NCBI RefSeq assembly: GCF_004353845.1
Contig: NZ_CP037864.1
Location: forward strand, 1,178,001-1,242,000
Reading direction: 5' to 3'
Source: Citrobacter arsenatis
GTDB taxonomy: Bacteria > Pseudomonadota > Gammaproteobacteria > Enterobacterales > Enterobacteriaceae
DNA length: 64,000 bases
A program made the position numbers and the translations under genes. Below the pieces are notes generated by a model. That model was not told the origin of the DNA. It saw only the letters and a list, made by a program, of their open reading frames with translations, and searched no databases. Shown one piece after another: positions 1-11,897 of the stretch. The stretch's first letter is position 1. The number at the start of each line of letters is the position of its first letter.

Positions 1-12
1 TAAGCGTCAGTT

Positions 13-1317
13 TCATTGTTTTATCCTTTGACTGAGAGAAGGGGTAATGCCCGCAATGAGCAACGGCATCAGCAATAAACCCATAAAGACAGCGGCAACC
101 GAGAGCAAACTGAACATTCCCGACCAGCCGTAATGTTCTATGACCAGCGACAGCGGCCAACCCGCCAGCGCGGCCCCCAGATAGGCGAACAGCCCGAGAA
201 AACCGGTAATTGAACCTGCCGCCGCCTTGTGTCCGCATTCAACGGCTGCGAGGCCAATTAGCATCTGTGGGCCAAACACAAAAAAGCCCACGGTAAAGAA
301 ACACACTGCCAGTAGCGCATAATGGTGTACCGGCGCCAGCCACAGCGCGGCGACGGACACCATCAGCCCCAGTGTGAACAGCAAAATCATCGGCGCACGT
401 TGACCGCTGAACAGCAGATCCGATCCCCATCCGGCAAACAGCGCCCCCAGCAAGCCGCCGACTTCAAACAGCATCACCGTGGCATTGGCGCTGAGCAGAT
501 TCACGCCGTGGCTTTCCGTCAGCCAGATGTTGCCCCAGTCGTTGAGCGCAATGCGGATCAAATAGACCAACACATACGACACGCCGAGCAGCCAGATCAT
601 CGGGTTCTTCAGCATGGTAGTGCGTAACATTTGCCACAGCCCCATCGGCGGGCTTTGCTGCTCCTGACGCAGTTCCAGCGGGTCATGCCGCCATTCCCCA
701 ACCGTGGGTAAACCTTCTTCCTGGGGCGTGCCTTTCAGTTGCAGAGTGAGCCAGATACCTAACGCCATGCTGATTATCCCCGGTGCCAGCATGGCTGCCT
801 GCCAGCCCCACCAGTGGGCGGCAAAGGCGCTAATCAGCGGGATAATGGCGCCGCCGATGTTGATTGACATATTCCAGCAGCCCCACCAGAAACCGCGTTC
901 GTTGCGCGAGTACCAGTGGGTCAGCAGGCGGGCGCAGGGCGGCCAGCCCCAGCCCTGAAAAAATCCGTTTAGCGTCCAGACCACCAGCAGCAGCGTCAGC
1001 GATTCACCAAAAGCAAACAGCACGTTTAAAACGCCGGTGGCAAACAGGCCAATGCCCATAAACGCGCGCTGTCCGTGGCTGTCGTGCCACAGCCCGGCGG
1101 TGAATTTCGACAGACCATAGGTCAGATAAAACAGTGACCCGAGCAGGCCGATATCGCCTTTATCCAGACCCAGATCCGTTTGCAGCGCCGGGAGGACGTA
1201 GTTAACACTTTTGCGCGTCAGGTAAAACGCCGCGTAGCCAATGACCATGCACATCAGCAGCTGTGGACGCAGCGTCCGGTATTGTTGGTCTGTTTCGCTG
1301 GCTGAACGTGCGTGCAT
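13..1317 (-). CDS. UhpC-like membrane sensor of the organophosphate:phosphate antiporter family
   Basis: The 434-residue protein is hydrophobic throughout and fits a 12-segment MFS fold. It aligns by eye along its whole length with E. coli UhpC (440 aa), sharing stretches such as GWGWPPCARLLTHWYSR, NDWGNIWLTE and FFVFGPQMLIG. In the Uhp system UhpC binds external glucose-6-phosphate and activates the kinase UhpB. Here it is the last gene of a uhpA-uhpB-uhpC-like run on the minus strand, 85 bp after the kinase gene, with a GGAGA ribosome site before the ATG. The ligand is unknown and need not be glucose-6-phosphate. A transport role instead of sensing is possible, but the adjacent kinase favours sensing. 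Confidence 0.85.
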   Translation of the reverse strand: MHARSASETDQQYRTLRPQLLMCMVIGYAAFYLTRKSVNYVLPALQTDLGLDKGDIGLLGSLFYLTYGLSKFTAGLWHDSHGQRAFMGIGLFATGVLNVLFAFGESLTLLLVVWTLNGFFQGWGWPPCARLLTHWYSRNERGFWWGCWNMSINIGGAIIPLISAFAAHWWGWQAAMLAPGIISMALGIWLTLQLKGTPQEEGLPTVGEWRHDPLELRQEQQSPPMGLWQMLRTTMLKNPMIWLLGVSYVLVYLIRIALNDWGNIWLTESHGVNLLSANATVMLFEVGGLLGALFAGWGSDLLFSGQRAPMILLFTLGLMVSVAALWLAPVHHYALLAVCFFTVGFFVFGPQMLIGLAAVECGHKAAAGSITGFLGLFAYLGAALAGWPLSLVIEHYGWSGMFSLLSVAAVFMGLLLMPLLIAGITPSLSQRIKQ

Positions 1318-1402
1318 GGCAGTCTCCGTTTGTGCTGACTATAGGAAAGTGAAAGCAAAAGGGGATGAGAGAAAGTCCGCAGTGACTAAGACTTTTTCCT
1401 GG

Positions 1403-2944
1403 TTAGCGGCTGATTTGTTGCAAATTTGTGGGCAGGTTAACAATTACCCGCGTGCCGTTGCTTGATTCGAGCGTCAGTTCGCCGCCAAGGGCGCTCACCC
1501 GCTCACGCATCCCCTGGATACCGAAACCGGGAATCTTTTCAGGCAGAATGCCGACGCCGTTGTCAGCGACGTCCAGAAACAAACGCTGTTCCCGCTGGCG
1601 CAGCGTAATTGACACGTCGCTGGCGTGAGCATGTTTACAGACGTTATTGAGTAACTCCTGCAGCAGGCGATACAGCGTGAAGCGCACCGTTTCGTTTTCT
1701 GGCGTGTTTTCAATCTGATAGTCAAATTGGCAGCGAATACCCCGTTCGGCAAAAGCAAATTCATTCACCAGATGCTGCAGCGCATCTTTAAAGGCCAGTT
1801 CATCGAGCGCGGGCGGGCGCAATTGGCGCAGCAGTTGGCGGGTGGAGTGGTGAATGCGTCGGGCAAGATCGTTGATCTGATTTGCCGCCTCGAGCGTTTG
1901 CTCACGACCCGGCGCGCGTTTGACCAGTTGCGACTGAATTTGAATGGCGGTGATGTTCTGACCAATTTCGTCGTGCAGCTCCCGAGCAAGGCTCTTGCGC
2001 GTGTTTTCTTCGGTGCGGATTAGCTGTTCGGTCAGCGCGCGTCGCGCCGCCAGTTCGGTTTCCAGGCGTTGGCGATAATGGTGCAGGTTTTGCGCCAGAT
2101 GCTGCTGGCGGCTAATGGCGATGCCAAGACCAATACCCAGCAGCGCCTGGGTGGCGAGGAAAATCTCCAGCTCCAGTAAGTTACTGAACCCGACACCGAT
2201 TTGTCGGGCGATGGTGATCATCATACTGCCGAGTAATCCGGACAACACGCCGCCCTGCCAGCCAAATTTCCACGCCATCACCACGTTCGGTAAGAACACC
2301 ACGATCAGCAGCAGGCGTTCGATCTCTGGCGACAGCACCATCTGGGTGCCGATGCCAATAATAAAAAACAGGCTGCACCAGATGATAAGCGAGGTGCGCA
2401 GTGGGGGATTGGTGGTATCCAGCCCGAGCAGATGATAGCGGTGCTGCTGGCGCAAAAATTCATAGATCAGATAGACAAACGGCGTCAGCAGCACGCCGCC
2501 GGTAAACGACGCCAGACCTATTAACGTCGCCGGGCTTTGAATAAACGGTGAAAGCAGGGCGGTATTGAGCAATGAGGTAATTGTTACAGCGGCCAGCAGC
2601 AGCGTTAAGCGCTGCCAGTAAAGGGGGAAGCGGTGCCAGTATGACTGGCCGATGCTCGCCGGAATCAGGCTAATTAACGGTGCAACCAGCAGGATATAGC
2701 CATTCAATAATTGCTCGCTGTGTAGCCAGAACAACATCAGCACCGGCGGCAGTACCAACGCGGGCCAGTAACGGCGTGAAAGCAGGATTAACAGCGCGAG
2801 ATAGACGCCGTGCGGCAGGAATAGAGCCGCCTGCTGGCCGTTGTGGGTCAGGTAAAACCCCAGCGTCCACAGCATCAGCCAGCCCGATCCCCAGGCCAGT
2901 AGAATAAACAGAGAAATAACCCAATGCCGAAGGCTACGCGACAT
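1403..2944 (-). CDS. UhpB-like sensor histidine kinase with MASE1-type membrane domain
   Basis: This is a 513-residue kinase. The first ~280 residues form a multi-pass membrane domain of MASE1 type. A HisKA_3 dimerisation domain follows, with the phospho-acceptor His near residue 324 in ARELHDEIGQNITAIQ, then a HATPase domain ending in DNGVGILPEKIPGFGIQGMRER. I start it at the ATG whose A is the last base of the upstream regulator's stop codon (TAATG overlap), as expected for translational coupling; this gives the N-terminus MSRSLRHWV, whereas a longer reading would run back into the regulator gene. Order and sequence match UhpB (about 500 aa), which passes phosphate to UhpA when UhpC senses ligand. 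Confidence 0.88.
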   Translation of the reverse strand: MSRSLRHWVISLFILLAWGSGWLMLWTLGFYLTHNGQQAALFLPHGVYLALLILLSRRYWPALVLPPVLMLFWLHSEQLLNGYILLVAPLISLIPASIGQSYWHRFPLYWQRLTLLLAAVTITSLLNTALLSPFIQSPATLIGLASFTGGVLLTPFVYLIYEFLRQQHRYHLLGLDTTNPPLRTSLIIWCSLFFIIGIGTQMVLSPEIERLLLIVVFLPNVVMAWKFGWQGGVLSGLLGSMMITIARQIGVGFSNLLELEIFLATQALLGIGLGIAISRQQHLAQNLHHYRQRLETELAARRALTEQLIRTEENTRKSLARELHDEIGQNITAIQIQSQLVKRAPGREQTLEAANQINDLARRIHHSTRQLLRQLRPPALDELAFKDALQHLVNEFAFAERGIRCQFDYQIENTPENETVRFTLYRLLQELLNNVCKHAHASDVSITLRQREQRLFLDVADNGVGILPEKIPGFGIQGMRERVSALGGELTLESSNGTRVIVNLPTNLQQISR

Positions 2945-3573
2945 TAATGCCCCGTCAATAGCTGGTGGTCGAGGGCAAAATGCACCAGATCGATGGTGCT
3001 GTGGCATTGCAGTTTGCCCAGCACGTTCGCCCGATGAACGTGCACCGTTTTGTGGCTGAGATCCAGCTTGAAGGCGATCTCTTTCACGCTGTCGCCTTTG
3101 ACCAACAGATCAAACACTTCGCGCTCGCGTGGGGTCAGCACCTCCAGTACCTGCGCGGGTTGTTCACCGCCGCGAAGTGCCCGCAGCGCGTCGGCGCACA
3201 GGTAATGCCCGCCCATACCGACCGAACGTACCGCCTGCACCAGTTCCTCCGGTCCGCAGCGTTTGGTCAGATAGCCGCTGGCACCAGCATCCAGCGCGCT
3301 TTGCACAAACGTGGGCGAGTCATAAATGCTGAGAATGATGGCGCGGAAACCGGGCTTCTGCGCCCGTAGTCGTTTTAGCAGGCTCAGGCCATTTTCATCC
3401 GGCATGGCAATATCCATCACCGCAACGCTGACGTCATCATGCAGTAACGCAGGCCACGCCTGGGACGCGCTGCTGTACTGGCCGATGACGTTGAGATCGC
3501 CTTCGAGACTGAGTAATTGCGCAAAGCCGGAACGCACCACCACATGGTCATCCACCAGCACAACATGAATCAT
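2944..3573 (-). CDS. UhpA-like response regulator, NarL/LuxR type
   Basis: This 209-residue regulator has an N-terminal receiver domain starting MIHVVLVDDH, with the phosphorylatable Asp at residue 54 (VAVMDIAMPDENG). A LuxR-type helix-turn-helix lies at the C-terminus (LTPREREVFDLLVKG and then HKTVHVHRANVLGKLQ). The start is set by similarity to UhpA (196 aa) and by an AAGAGAG ribosome site; the open frame runs 31 codons further upstream but without homology. It is first in the minus-strand cluster, so it likely controls a transporter gene near the system, probably beyond the left edge. E. coli uhp genes lie elsewhere, so this is probably a second, paralogous system. Confidence 0.88.
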   Translation of the reverse strand: MIHVVLVDDHVVVRSGFAQLLSLEGDLNVIGQYSSASQAWPALLHDDVSVAVMDIAMPDENGLSLLKRLRAQKPGFRAIILSIYDSPTFVQSALDAGASGYLTKRCGPEELVQAVRSVGMGGHYLCADALRALRGGEQPAQVLEVLTPREREVFDLLVKGDSVKEIAFKLDLSHKTVHVHRANVLGKLQCHSTIDLVHFALDHQLLTGH

Positions 3574-3689
3574 GATATTGCTCTCTTGCCTGACAATAGC
3601 GTCTATGATGCCTGCCAGCGCCGCGCTGGCAATCACCGGGGAGCGGTTATGTAACGAATGTAACAAAATCGCAATAATTTACAGCGAGT

Positions 3690-3760
3690 GTAGGCCTGAT
3701 AAGCGCAGCGCATCAGGCATTGATTGCTGGATGGCGGCGCAAGCGCTTTATCCGGCCTAC
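3690..3760. repeat. REP pair (BIME-like) between uhpA-like gene and tauA
   Basis: Two facing REP-type units occupy the middle of the 328-bp divergent gap. One reads GTAGGCCTGATAAGCG at the left; the other ends CGCTTTATCCGGCCTAC at the right. The termini are complementary (GTAGGCC and GGCCTAC), so the element can fold on itself. It separates the two divergent promoters. The rest of the gap, 3761-3901, is AT-rich and must hold the tauA promoter. Cbl or CysB sites are expected there from E. coli, but I cannot place them with confidence. Confidence 0.75.
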
Positions 3761-3901
3761 GTTCTGTAATGAGCGAAATAGCTAACTATTGCCGTTTTTT
3801 TTCTAAAAACGCTTTGTTCTTAGCCAGAATTTTTAATTCCTTTATCAAATTGTGCCGCAACGAAATACTGCCTCCATAACAAGACAGGGGAGCAGACAAT
3901 C

Positions 3902-4864
3902 ATGGCTATTTCATCGCGTAACGCACTTCTTGCCGCACTGGCATTCATCGCATTTCAGGCACAGGCGGTGAATGTCACCGTTGCTTATCAGACCTCCGCC
4001 GAACCCGCTAAAGTGGCACAGGCGGATAACACGTTTGCTAAAGAGAGCGGCGCTACCGTTGACTGGCGCAAATTCGACAGCGGCGCGAGCATCGTTCGGG
4101 CACTGGCATCCGGTGATGTACAGATCGGTAATCTTGGCTCCAGCCCACTGGCGGTTGCTGCCAGTCAGCAGGTGCCCATTGAGGTTTTCCTGCTGGCGTC
4201 AAAGCTCGGCAATTCTGAAGCGCTGGTGGTGAAGAAAAACATCAGTAAACCGGAAGATTTAATTGGCAAGCGCATTGCCGTGCCGTTTATCTCCACCACC
4301 CATTACAGCCTGCTGGCAGCGCTGAAGCATTGGGGGATTAAACCCGGCCAGGTAGAGATTGTGAACCTGCAGCCACCGGCGATTATTGCCGCCTGGCAGC
4401 GTGGAGACATTGATGGCGCGTACGTCTGGGCGCCTGCGGTCAACGCGCTGGAAAAAGACGGTAAGGTGTTGACCGACTCCTCTCAGGTTGGTGAGTGGGG
4501 CGCGCCGACGCTGGACGTATGGGTGGTGCGCAAAGATTTTGCCCAGAAGCATCCTGAGGTGGTGAAAGCCTTTGCCAAAAGCGCCATCGATGCGCAGCAG
4601 CCATATATCGCTAATCCTGATGAATGGCTGAAGCAGCCGGAAAATATCAGCAAGCTGTCGCGTTTAAGCGGGGTGCCGGAGGCGGATGTGCCAGCACTGG
4701 TGAAGGGAAACACCTATTTGACGGCGCAACAGCAAAGTGCAGAGTTAACCGGGCCGGTGAATAAAGCGATTATCGATACCGCGCAGTTCCTTAAAGAGCA
4801 GGGCAAAGTTCCCGCCGTCGCCACGGATTACAGTCAGTACGTGACCGATCGCTTCGTGCAATAA
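3902..4864 (+). CDS. tauA: Taurine ABC transporter periplasmic binding protein
   Basis: This 320-residue protein matches E. coli TauA throughout. A signal peptide of about 22 residues ends at FQAQA, and the mature protein begins VNVTVAYQTS. TauA captures taurine and related sulfonates in the periplasm and hands them to TauBC when sulfate or cysteine is scarce. Conserved stretches such as RKFDSGASIVRALASGDVQ support the family call. It is first in the tauABCD operon, 14 bp ahead of tauB, with an AGGGGAG ribosome site. The operon is known in E. coli to need the regulators Cbl and CysB. Confidence 0.96.
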   Translation: MAISSRNALLAALAFIAFQAQAVNVTVAYQTSAEPAKVAQADNTFAKESGATVDWRKFDSGASIVRALASGDVQIGNLGSSPLAVAASQQVPIEVFLLASKLGNSEALVVKKNISKPEDLIGKRIAVPFISTTHYSLLAALKHWGIKPGQVEIVNLQPPAIIAAWQRGDIDGAYVWAPAVNALEKDGKVLTDSSQVGEWGAPTLDVWVVRKDFAQKHPEVVKAFAKSAIDAQQPYIANPDEWLKQPENISKLSRLSGVPEADVPALVKGNTYLTAQQQSAELTGPVNKAIIDTAQFLKEQGKVPAVATDYSQYVTDRFVQ

Positions 4865-4878
4865 ATAAGGAGGCGCTG

Positions 4879-5646
4879 ATGCTGCAAATCTCTCATCTCG
4901 CCGCCAGCTACGGTGGAAAACCGGCGCTGGAGGATATCAACCTGACGCTCGATAGCGGTGAACTGCTGGTGGTACTTGGACCTTCCGGTTGCGGGAAAAC
5001 CACGCTGTTAAATCTGATTGCCGGGTTTGTTCCGTATCAGCACGGCAGCATTACGTTGGCGGGTAAAAAAGTTGAAGGTCCAGGCGCAGAGCGTGGGGTT
5101 GTGTTCCAGAACGAAGGCCTGCTGCCCTGGCGCAACGTGCGGGATAATGTGGCCTTTGGGCTGCAGCTGGCGGGAGTGGATAAGCCCCAGCGCCAACGAA
5201 TCGCTACGGAGATGTTGCAGAAAGTTGGGCTGGAGGACGCGGGAAAACGCTTTATCTGGCAGCTTTCCGGTGGGCAACGTCAGCGTGTCGGCATTGCGCG
5301 GGCGCTGGCGGCCAACCCGCAGCTGTTGCTACTCGATGAACCCTTTGGCGCGCTCGACGCTTTTACCCGCGAGCAGATGCAAACCCTGCTGCTGAAGTTG
5401 TGGCATGAAACGGGGAAACAGGTGCTGCTGATAACCCACGATATCGAAGAAGCGGTGTTTATGGCCACGGAACTGGTATTGCTGTCGCCAAGCCCTGGTC
5501 GGGTACTGGAGCGTCTGCCGCTAAATTTCGCCCGTCGTTTTGTGGCCGGAGAGTCGAGCCGCAGCATTAAGTCCGACCCGCAGTTTATCGCCATGCGCGA
5601 GTATGTGTTAGGTCGGGTCTTTGAACAACGGGAGGCATTTTCATGA
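4879..5646 (+). CDS. tauB: Taurine ABC transporter ATP-binding protein
   Basis: This 255-residue ATPase powers taurine import. Walker A is GPSGCGKTT at residues 34-42, the ABC signature LSGGQ lies at 129-133, and Walker B LLLDEP follows near 150-155 with the D-loop GALD. The NEGLLPWRNV Q-loop region is typical of the nitrate/sulfonate/taurine subgroup. An AAGGAGG ribosome site precedes the ATG. Its stop overlaps the start of tauC (ATGA), indicating coupled translation of the two inner-membrane components. Confidence 0.96.
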   Translation: MLQISHLAASYGGKPALEDINLTLDSGELLVVLGPSGCGKTTLLNLIAGFVPYQHGSITLAGKKVEGPGAERGVVFQNEGLLPWRNVRDNVAFGLQLAGVDKPQRQRIATEMLQKVGLEDAGKRFIWQLSGGQRQRVGIARALAANPQLLLLDEPFGALDAFTREQMQTLLLKLWHETGKQVLLITHDIEEAVFMATELVLLSPSPGRVLERLPLNFARRFVAGESSRSIKSDPQFIAMREYVLGRVFEQREAFS

Positions 5647-6473
5647 GCGTAGTGATTAATGATAAACCCCGCCGCCAGCGCGCACTCAACTGGCGCTGGC
5701 CGTTCTCACGGCAGATTACCTTAAGCCTCGGTACGCTGGCCGTCATTCTGGCGGTGTGGTGGACGGTAGCGGCAATGCAGTTAATCAGTCCGCTGTTTTT
5801 ACCCCCGCCGGGACAGGTTTTGCAAAAATTGCTCGTCATTGCCGGTCCGCAGGGGTTTATGGATGCCACGCTGTGGCAGCATCTGGCGGCGAGTTTGACG
5901 CGTATTGTTATCGCGCTGCTGGCGGCGGTGCTGCTGGGCGTTCCGGTTGGGATCGCGATGGGGCTGAGTCCGACGATGCGCGGCATTCTCGACCCGATCA
6001 TTGAACTGTATCGTCCGGTTCCGCCCCTGGCCTATTTGCCGCTGATGGTCATTTGGTTTGGCATCGGTGAAACCTCCAAGATCTTGCTTATCTATCTGGC
6101 GATTTTCGCCCCTGTGGCGATGTCGGCGCTGGCGGGCGTAAAAAGTGCGCAGCAGGTGAGAGTTCGGGCCGCGCAGTCGCTGGGGGCCAGCCGTAAGCAG
6201 GTGCTGTGGTTTGTAATTTTGCCGGGGGCATTACCGGAGATCCTCACCGGGTTACGTATCGGGCTTGGCGTGGGCTGGTCGACGCTGGTGGCTGCGGAGC
6301 TGATTGCTGCCACGCGAGGCTTGGGATTTATGGTGCAGTCAGCCGGTGAGTTTCTGGCAACCGATGTGGTGCTGGCGGGGATCGCGGTGATTGCCGTTAT
6401 CGCGTTTATTTTAGAACTGGGTCTGCGCACGCTTCAGCGCCGCCTGACGCCCTGGCATGGAGAAGTACAATGA
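5643..6473 (+). CDS. tauC: Taurine ABC transporter permease
   Basis: This 276-residue integral membrane protein has about six hydrophobic segments and the binding-protein-dependent permease motif (ARAAQSLGASRKQVLWFVILPGALP, the EAA-type loop that docks on the ATPase) near residues 175-200. It forms the channel through which TauA-bound taurine enters the cytoplasm. The gene overlaps tauB by four bases upstream and tauD by four bases downstream, both ATGA junctions, so the three are almost certainly translated from one message. Confidence 0.96.
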   Translation: MSVVINDKPRRQRALNWRWPFSRQITLSLGTLAVILAVWWTVAAMQLISPLFLPPPGQVLQKLLVIAGPQGFMDATLWQHLAASLTRIVIALLAAVLLGVPVGIAMGLSPTMRGILDPIIELYRPVPPLAYLPLMVIWFGIGETSKILLIYLAIFAPVAMSALAGVKSAQQVRVRAAQSLGASRKQVLWFVILPGALPEILTGLRIGLGVGWSTLVAAELIAATRGLGFMVQSAGEFLATDVVLAGIAVIAVIAFILELGLRTLQRRLTPWHGEVQ

Positions 6474-7321
6474 GTGAACGTCTGAGCATAACCCCGCTGG
6501 GGCCGTACATTGGCGCACAAATCAGCGGCGCGGATTTAACGCGGCCGCTGAGCGATAATCAGTTTGAACAGCTTTACCACGCGGTACTGCGCCACCAGGT
6601 GGTGTTTCTGCGTGAGCAGGTGATTACGCCGCAACAGCAGCGGGCGCTGGCGCTGCGTTTCGGCGATCTGCATATTCACCCGGTTTATCCGCATGCCGAA
6701 GGGGTAGAAGAGATTATCGTTCTGGATACTCATAACGATAATCCGCCGGATAACGACAATTGGCACACCGATGTCACCTTTATCGCCACGCCGCCAGCGG
6801 GCGCGATTCTGGCGGCAAAAGAGCTACCATCAACTGGGGGTGACACCCTGTGGACCAGTGGGATTGCCGCTTATGATGCGCTTTCTGAGCCATTTCGCCA
6901 GTTGCTGAGCGGCCTACGGGCAGAGCATGATTTTCGTAAATCATTCCAGGAATATAAATACCGTAGCACGCCAGAAGAGCATCAGCGCTGGCTGGCGGCG
7001 GTGGCGAAGCATCCGCCCCTGTTGCATCCGGTGGTGCGCACGCATCCGGTGAGTGGCAAGCAGGCGCTGTTTGTGAACGAAGGATTTACTACGCGAATTG
7101 TCGATGTGACGGAAAAAGAGAGCGAGGCATTACTGCGCTTTTTGTTCGCGCATATCACTAAACCGGAGTTTCAGGTGCGCTGGCGCTGGCAGCCCAACGA
7201 TGTGGCGATTTGGGATAATCGCGTGACGCAGCATTATGCAAATGCGGATTATCTGCCGCAGCGGCGCATTATGCACCGGGCGACGATCCTCGGGGATCAG
7301 CCTTTTTATCGGGCGGGGTGA
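6470..7321 (+). CDS. tauD: Taurine dioxygenase (2-oxoglutarate/Fe(II)-dependent)
   Basis: TauD hydroxylates taurine using oxygen and 2-oxoglutarate, releasing sulfite for sulfur assimilation plus aminoacetaldehyde. The protein is 283 residues, as in E. coli. The iron-binding facial triad is intact: His99 and Asp101 in NWHTDVTF and His255 in TQHYAN. Arg270, which binds 2-oxoglutarate, is present in MHRATILG. It is the last gene of the operon and is followed by a hairpin before the convergent hemB gene. Confidence 0.96.
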   Translation: MSERLSITPLGPYIGAQISGADLTRPLSDNQFEQLYHAVLRHQVVFLREQVITPQQQRALALRFGDLHIHPVYPHAEGVEEIIVLDTHNDNPPDNDNWHTDVTFIATPPAGAILAAKELPSTGGDTLWTSGIAAYDALSEPFRQLLSGLRAEHDFRKSFQEYKYRSTPEEHQRWLAAVAKHPPLLHPVVRTHPVSGKQALFVNEGFTTRIVDVTEKESEALLRFLFAHITKPEFQVRWRWQPNDVAIWDNRVTQHYANADYLPQRRIMHRATILGDQPFYRAG

Positions 7322-7338
7322 TTGTTGGTGGGTTTTTA

Positions 7339-7370
7339 CTTATCGGGCCTGAAACTGTCGGCCCGATAAG
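7339..7370. repeat. Inverted repeat between convergent tauD and hemB
   Basis: An 11-bp perfect inverted repeat, CTTATCGGGCC and GGCCCGATAAG, flanks a 10-base loop. It sits between two convergent genes and may end transcription from either side. Neither side has a run of T, so it may equally be a REP-like unit that protects the 3' ends of the messages. Confidence 0.6.
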
Positions 7371-7398
7371 GCGAAGTCGCCATTCGGCAACAAAGTGA

Positions 7399-8373
7399 TT
7401 AGCGCAGGATTTTTTTCTCAGCCAGATCCAGTGCGAAGTAGCTGAAGATCAGATCCGCGCCAGCGCGTTTGATCGAGCCTAAGCTTTCCAGCACCACTTT
7501 CTCTTCATCTATAGCCCCCGCCATTGCCGCGAACTTGATCATCGCGTATTCACCGCTGACCTGATAAGCGCCAATCGGCAGCTCGGTGCGTTCGCGGATA
7601 TCGCGCAGAATATCGAGGTAGGCGCCAGCCGGTTTGACCATCAGGCAGTCTGCGCCCTGGGCTTCATCCAGCAGCGATTCGCGGATCGCTTCCCGACGGT
7701 TCATCGGGTTCATCTGATAGGTTTTACGATCGCCTTTCAGCGCCGTACCTGCGGCTTCACGGAACGGGCCGTAGAAAGAAGAGGCGAATTTGGTCGAGTA
7801 AGACATGATCGCAGTATCTGTGAAGCCCGCGGCGTCCAGCGCCTGGCGAATCGCCTGTACCTGACCGTCCATTGCGGCGGAAGGGGCGATGAAATCTGCG
7901 CCCGCTGCGGCGGCAACGACAGCCTGTTTGCCGAGGTTAGCCAGGGTTAAATCGTTATCAACGCCGTGCTCGCACAGAACGCCGCAGTGACCGTGTGAGG
8001 TATATTCACAGAAGCAGGTGTCGGACATGACAATCATTTCCGGTACGGTCTGCTTGCAGATACGCGACATACGTGCCACCAGACCATCTTCTTTCCAGGC
8101 ATCGCTGCCGGTGTCATCGGTATGGTGGGAAATGCCGAAGGTCATGACCGAGCGGATGCCTGCATTGGCAATGCGTTCAATCTCGCGCGCCAGATGCTTC
8201 TCTGGAATGCGCATCACGCCGGGCATGGCGTCGATAGCTTTGTAATCGTCGAGTTCTTCTTCAACAAAGATCGGCAACACCAGGTCATTTAAGCTCAGTG
8301 TTGTCTCTTCAAACATAGCGCGTAGCGCAGGTGATTTGCGCAGGCGGCGAGGGCGTTGGATTAGGTCTGTCAT
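7399..8373 (-). CDS. hemB: Porphobilinogen synthase (delta-aminolevulinic acid dehydratase)
   Basis: HemB joins two molecules of 5-aminolevulinate into porphobilinogen, the second committed step of heme synthesis, in the cytoplasm. The protein is 324 residues, the same as E. coli. The zinc-binding cysteine cluster CFCEYTSHGHCG is present, as are the two active-site lysine regions, YSTKFASSFYGPF and LMVKPAGAYLD. It is a single gene read away from the autotransporter; its promoter must lie in the start of the AT-rich gap upstream. Confidence 0.97.
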   Translation of the reverse strand: MTDLIQRPRRLRKSPALRAMFEETTLSLNDLVLPIFVEEELDDYKAIDAMPGVMRIPEKHLAREIERIANAGIRSVMTFGISHHTDDTGSDAWKEDGLVARMSRICKQTVPEMIVMSDTCFCEYTSHGHCGVLCEHGVDNDLTLANLGKQAVVAAAAGADFIAPSAAMDGQVQAIRQALDAAGFTDTAIMSYSTKFASSFYGPFREAAGTALKGDRKTYQMNPMNRREAIRESLLDEAQGADCLMVKPAGAYLDILRDIRERTELPIGAYQVSGEYAMIKFAAMAGAIDEEKVVLESLGSIKRAGADLIFSYFALDLAEKKILR

Positions 8374-8883
8374 GGGATGCCTGATGTTTGTGGAATCGAA
8401 GGCCGTAGTATACCCGAACCTGAGGGCCGGTGGTTTACGAAAGTTGGCGTTATATCAGGATTTCCCGTGATGAAAGGCTGAATCATTAGAGCAATTTATT
8501 CACATGCATAGCAATTTATTTATATTCATTATTTTGTTTGTTTTTGTTTTTATTATTTGGGGTGTTGATGTCTTTTATTTTTATATGACGTTAAGTATAC
8601 GCTTTGATTTATTGGTTATTTAATTGATTATTCTTTGATTTATTTTTATATCATATGGTTTAAATTTCTTATTTTTATTAATCGTTTGAAAGTAAAGGGT
8701 TTTACATCCTCGGGTTAAAGTTGTTTGTAATTCGTGATGTTGTCCGGTTTCGGACAGTGGGCAAAGAATAATTGAACCTTTCCGTTATGACACCGCATAA
8801 TCGGCCCTGCGAAACATAAAATGTTTTCTTTGCATTGATAATTGATGGATCAACTATATTACGTCCCTGAGGAGGGATGACAA
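8374..8883. other. AT-rich intergenic region between hemB and the autotransporter
   Basis: This 510-bp gap carries divergent promoters for hemB and the autotransporter gene. From about 8480 to 8710 it is strikingly AT-rich, with long runs of T such as TTTGTTTTTGTTTTTATTATTT, unlike the GC-rich core around it. Such DNA is typically bound by H-NS, so silencing of the adhesin gene is plausible. I see no gene in it. A GGAGGG ribosome site precedes the autotransporter start. Confidence 0.6.
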
Positions 8884-11808
<2,925 letters not shown>

Positions 11809-11850
11809 GAACTGTCTCACAGTGAAATATAAGGGAATTTAATTCAGAAT

Positions 11851-11881
11851 AATGCCCGTCACGGATTTGACGGGCATTTAT
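11851..11881 (+). terminator. Terminator after the autotransporter gene
   Basis: An 11-bp perfect stem, AATGCCCGTCA and TGACGGGCATT, encloses a 6-base loop and is followed by TTAT. It lies 43 bp after the autotransporter stop and just before yaiV. The T tract is short. Confidence 0.7.
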
Positions 11882-11897
11882 TGCAAGGAATGCGCAA

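Noticed and set aside
3761..3901. Cbl or CysB binding sites before tauA
   Set aside because: Expected from E. coli, but the consensus is too loose to place by eye.
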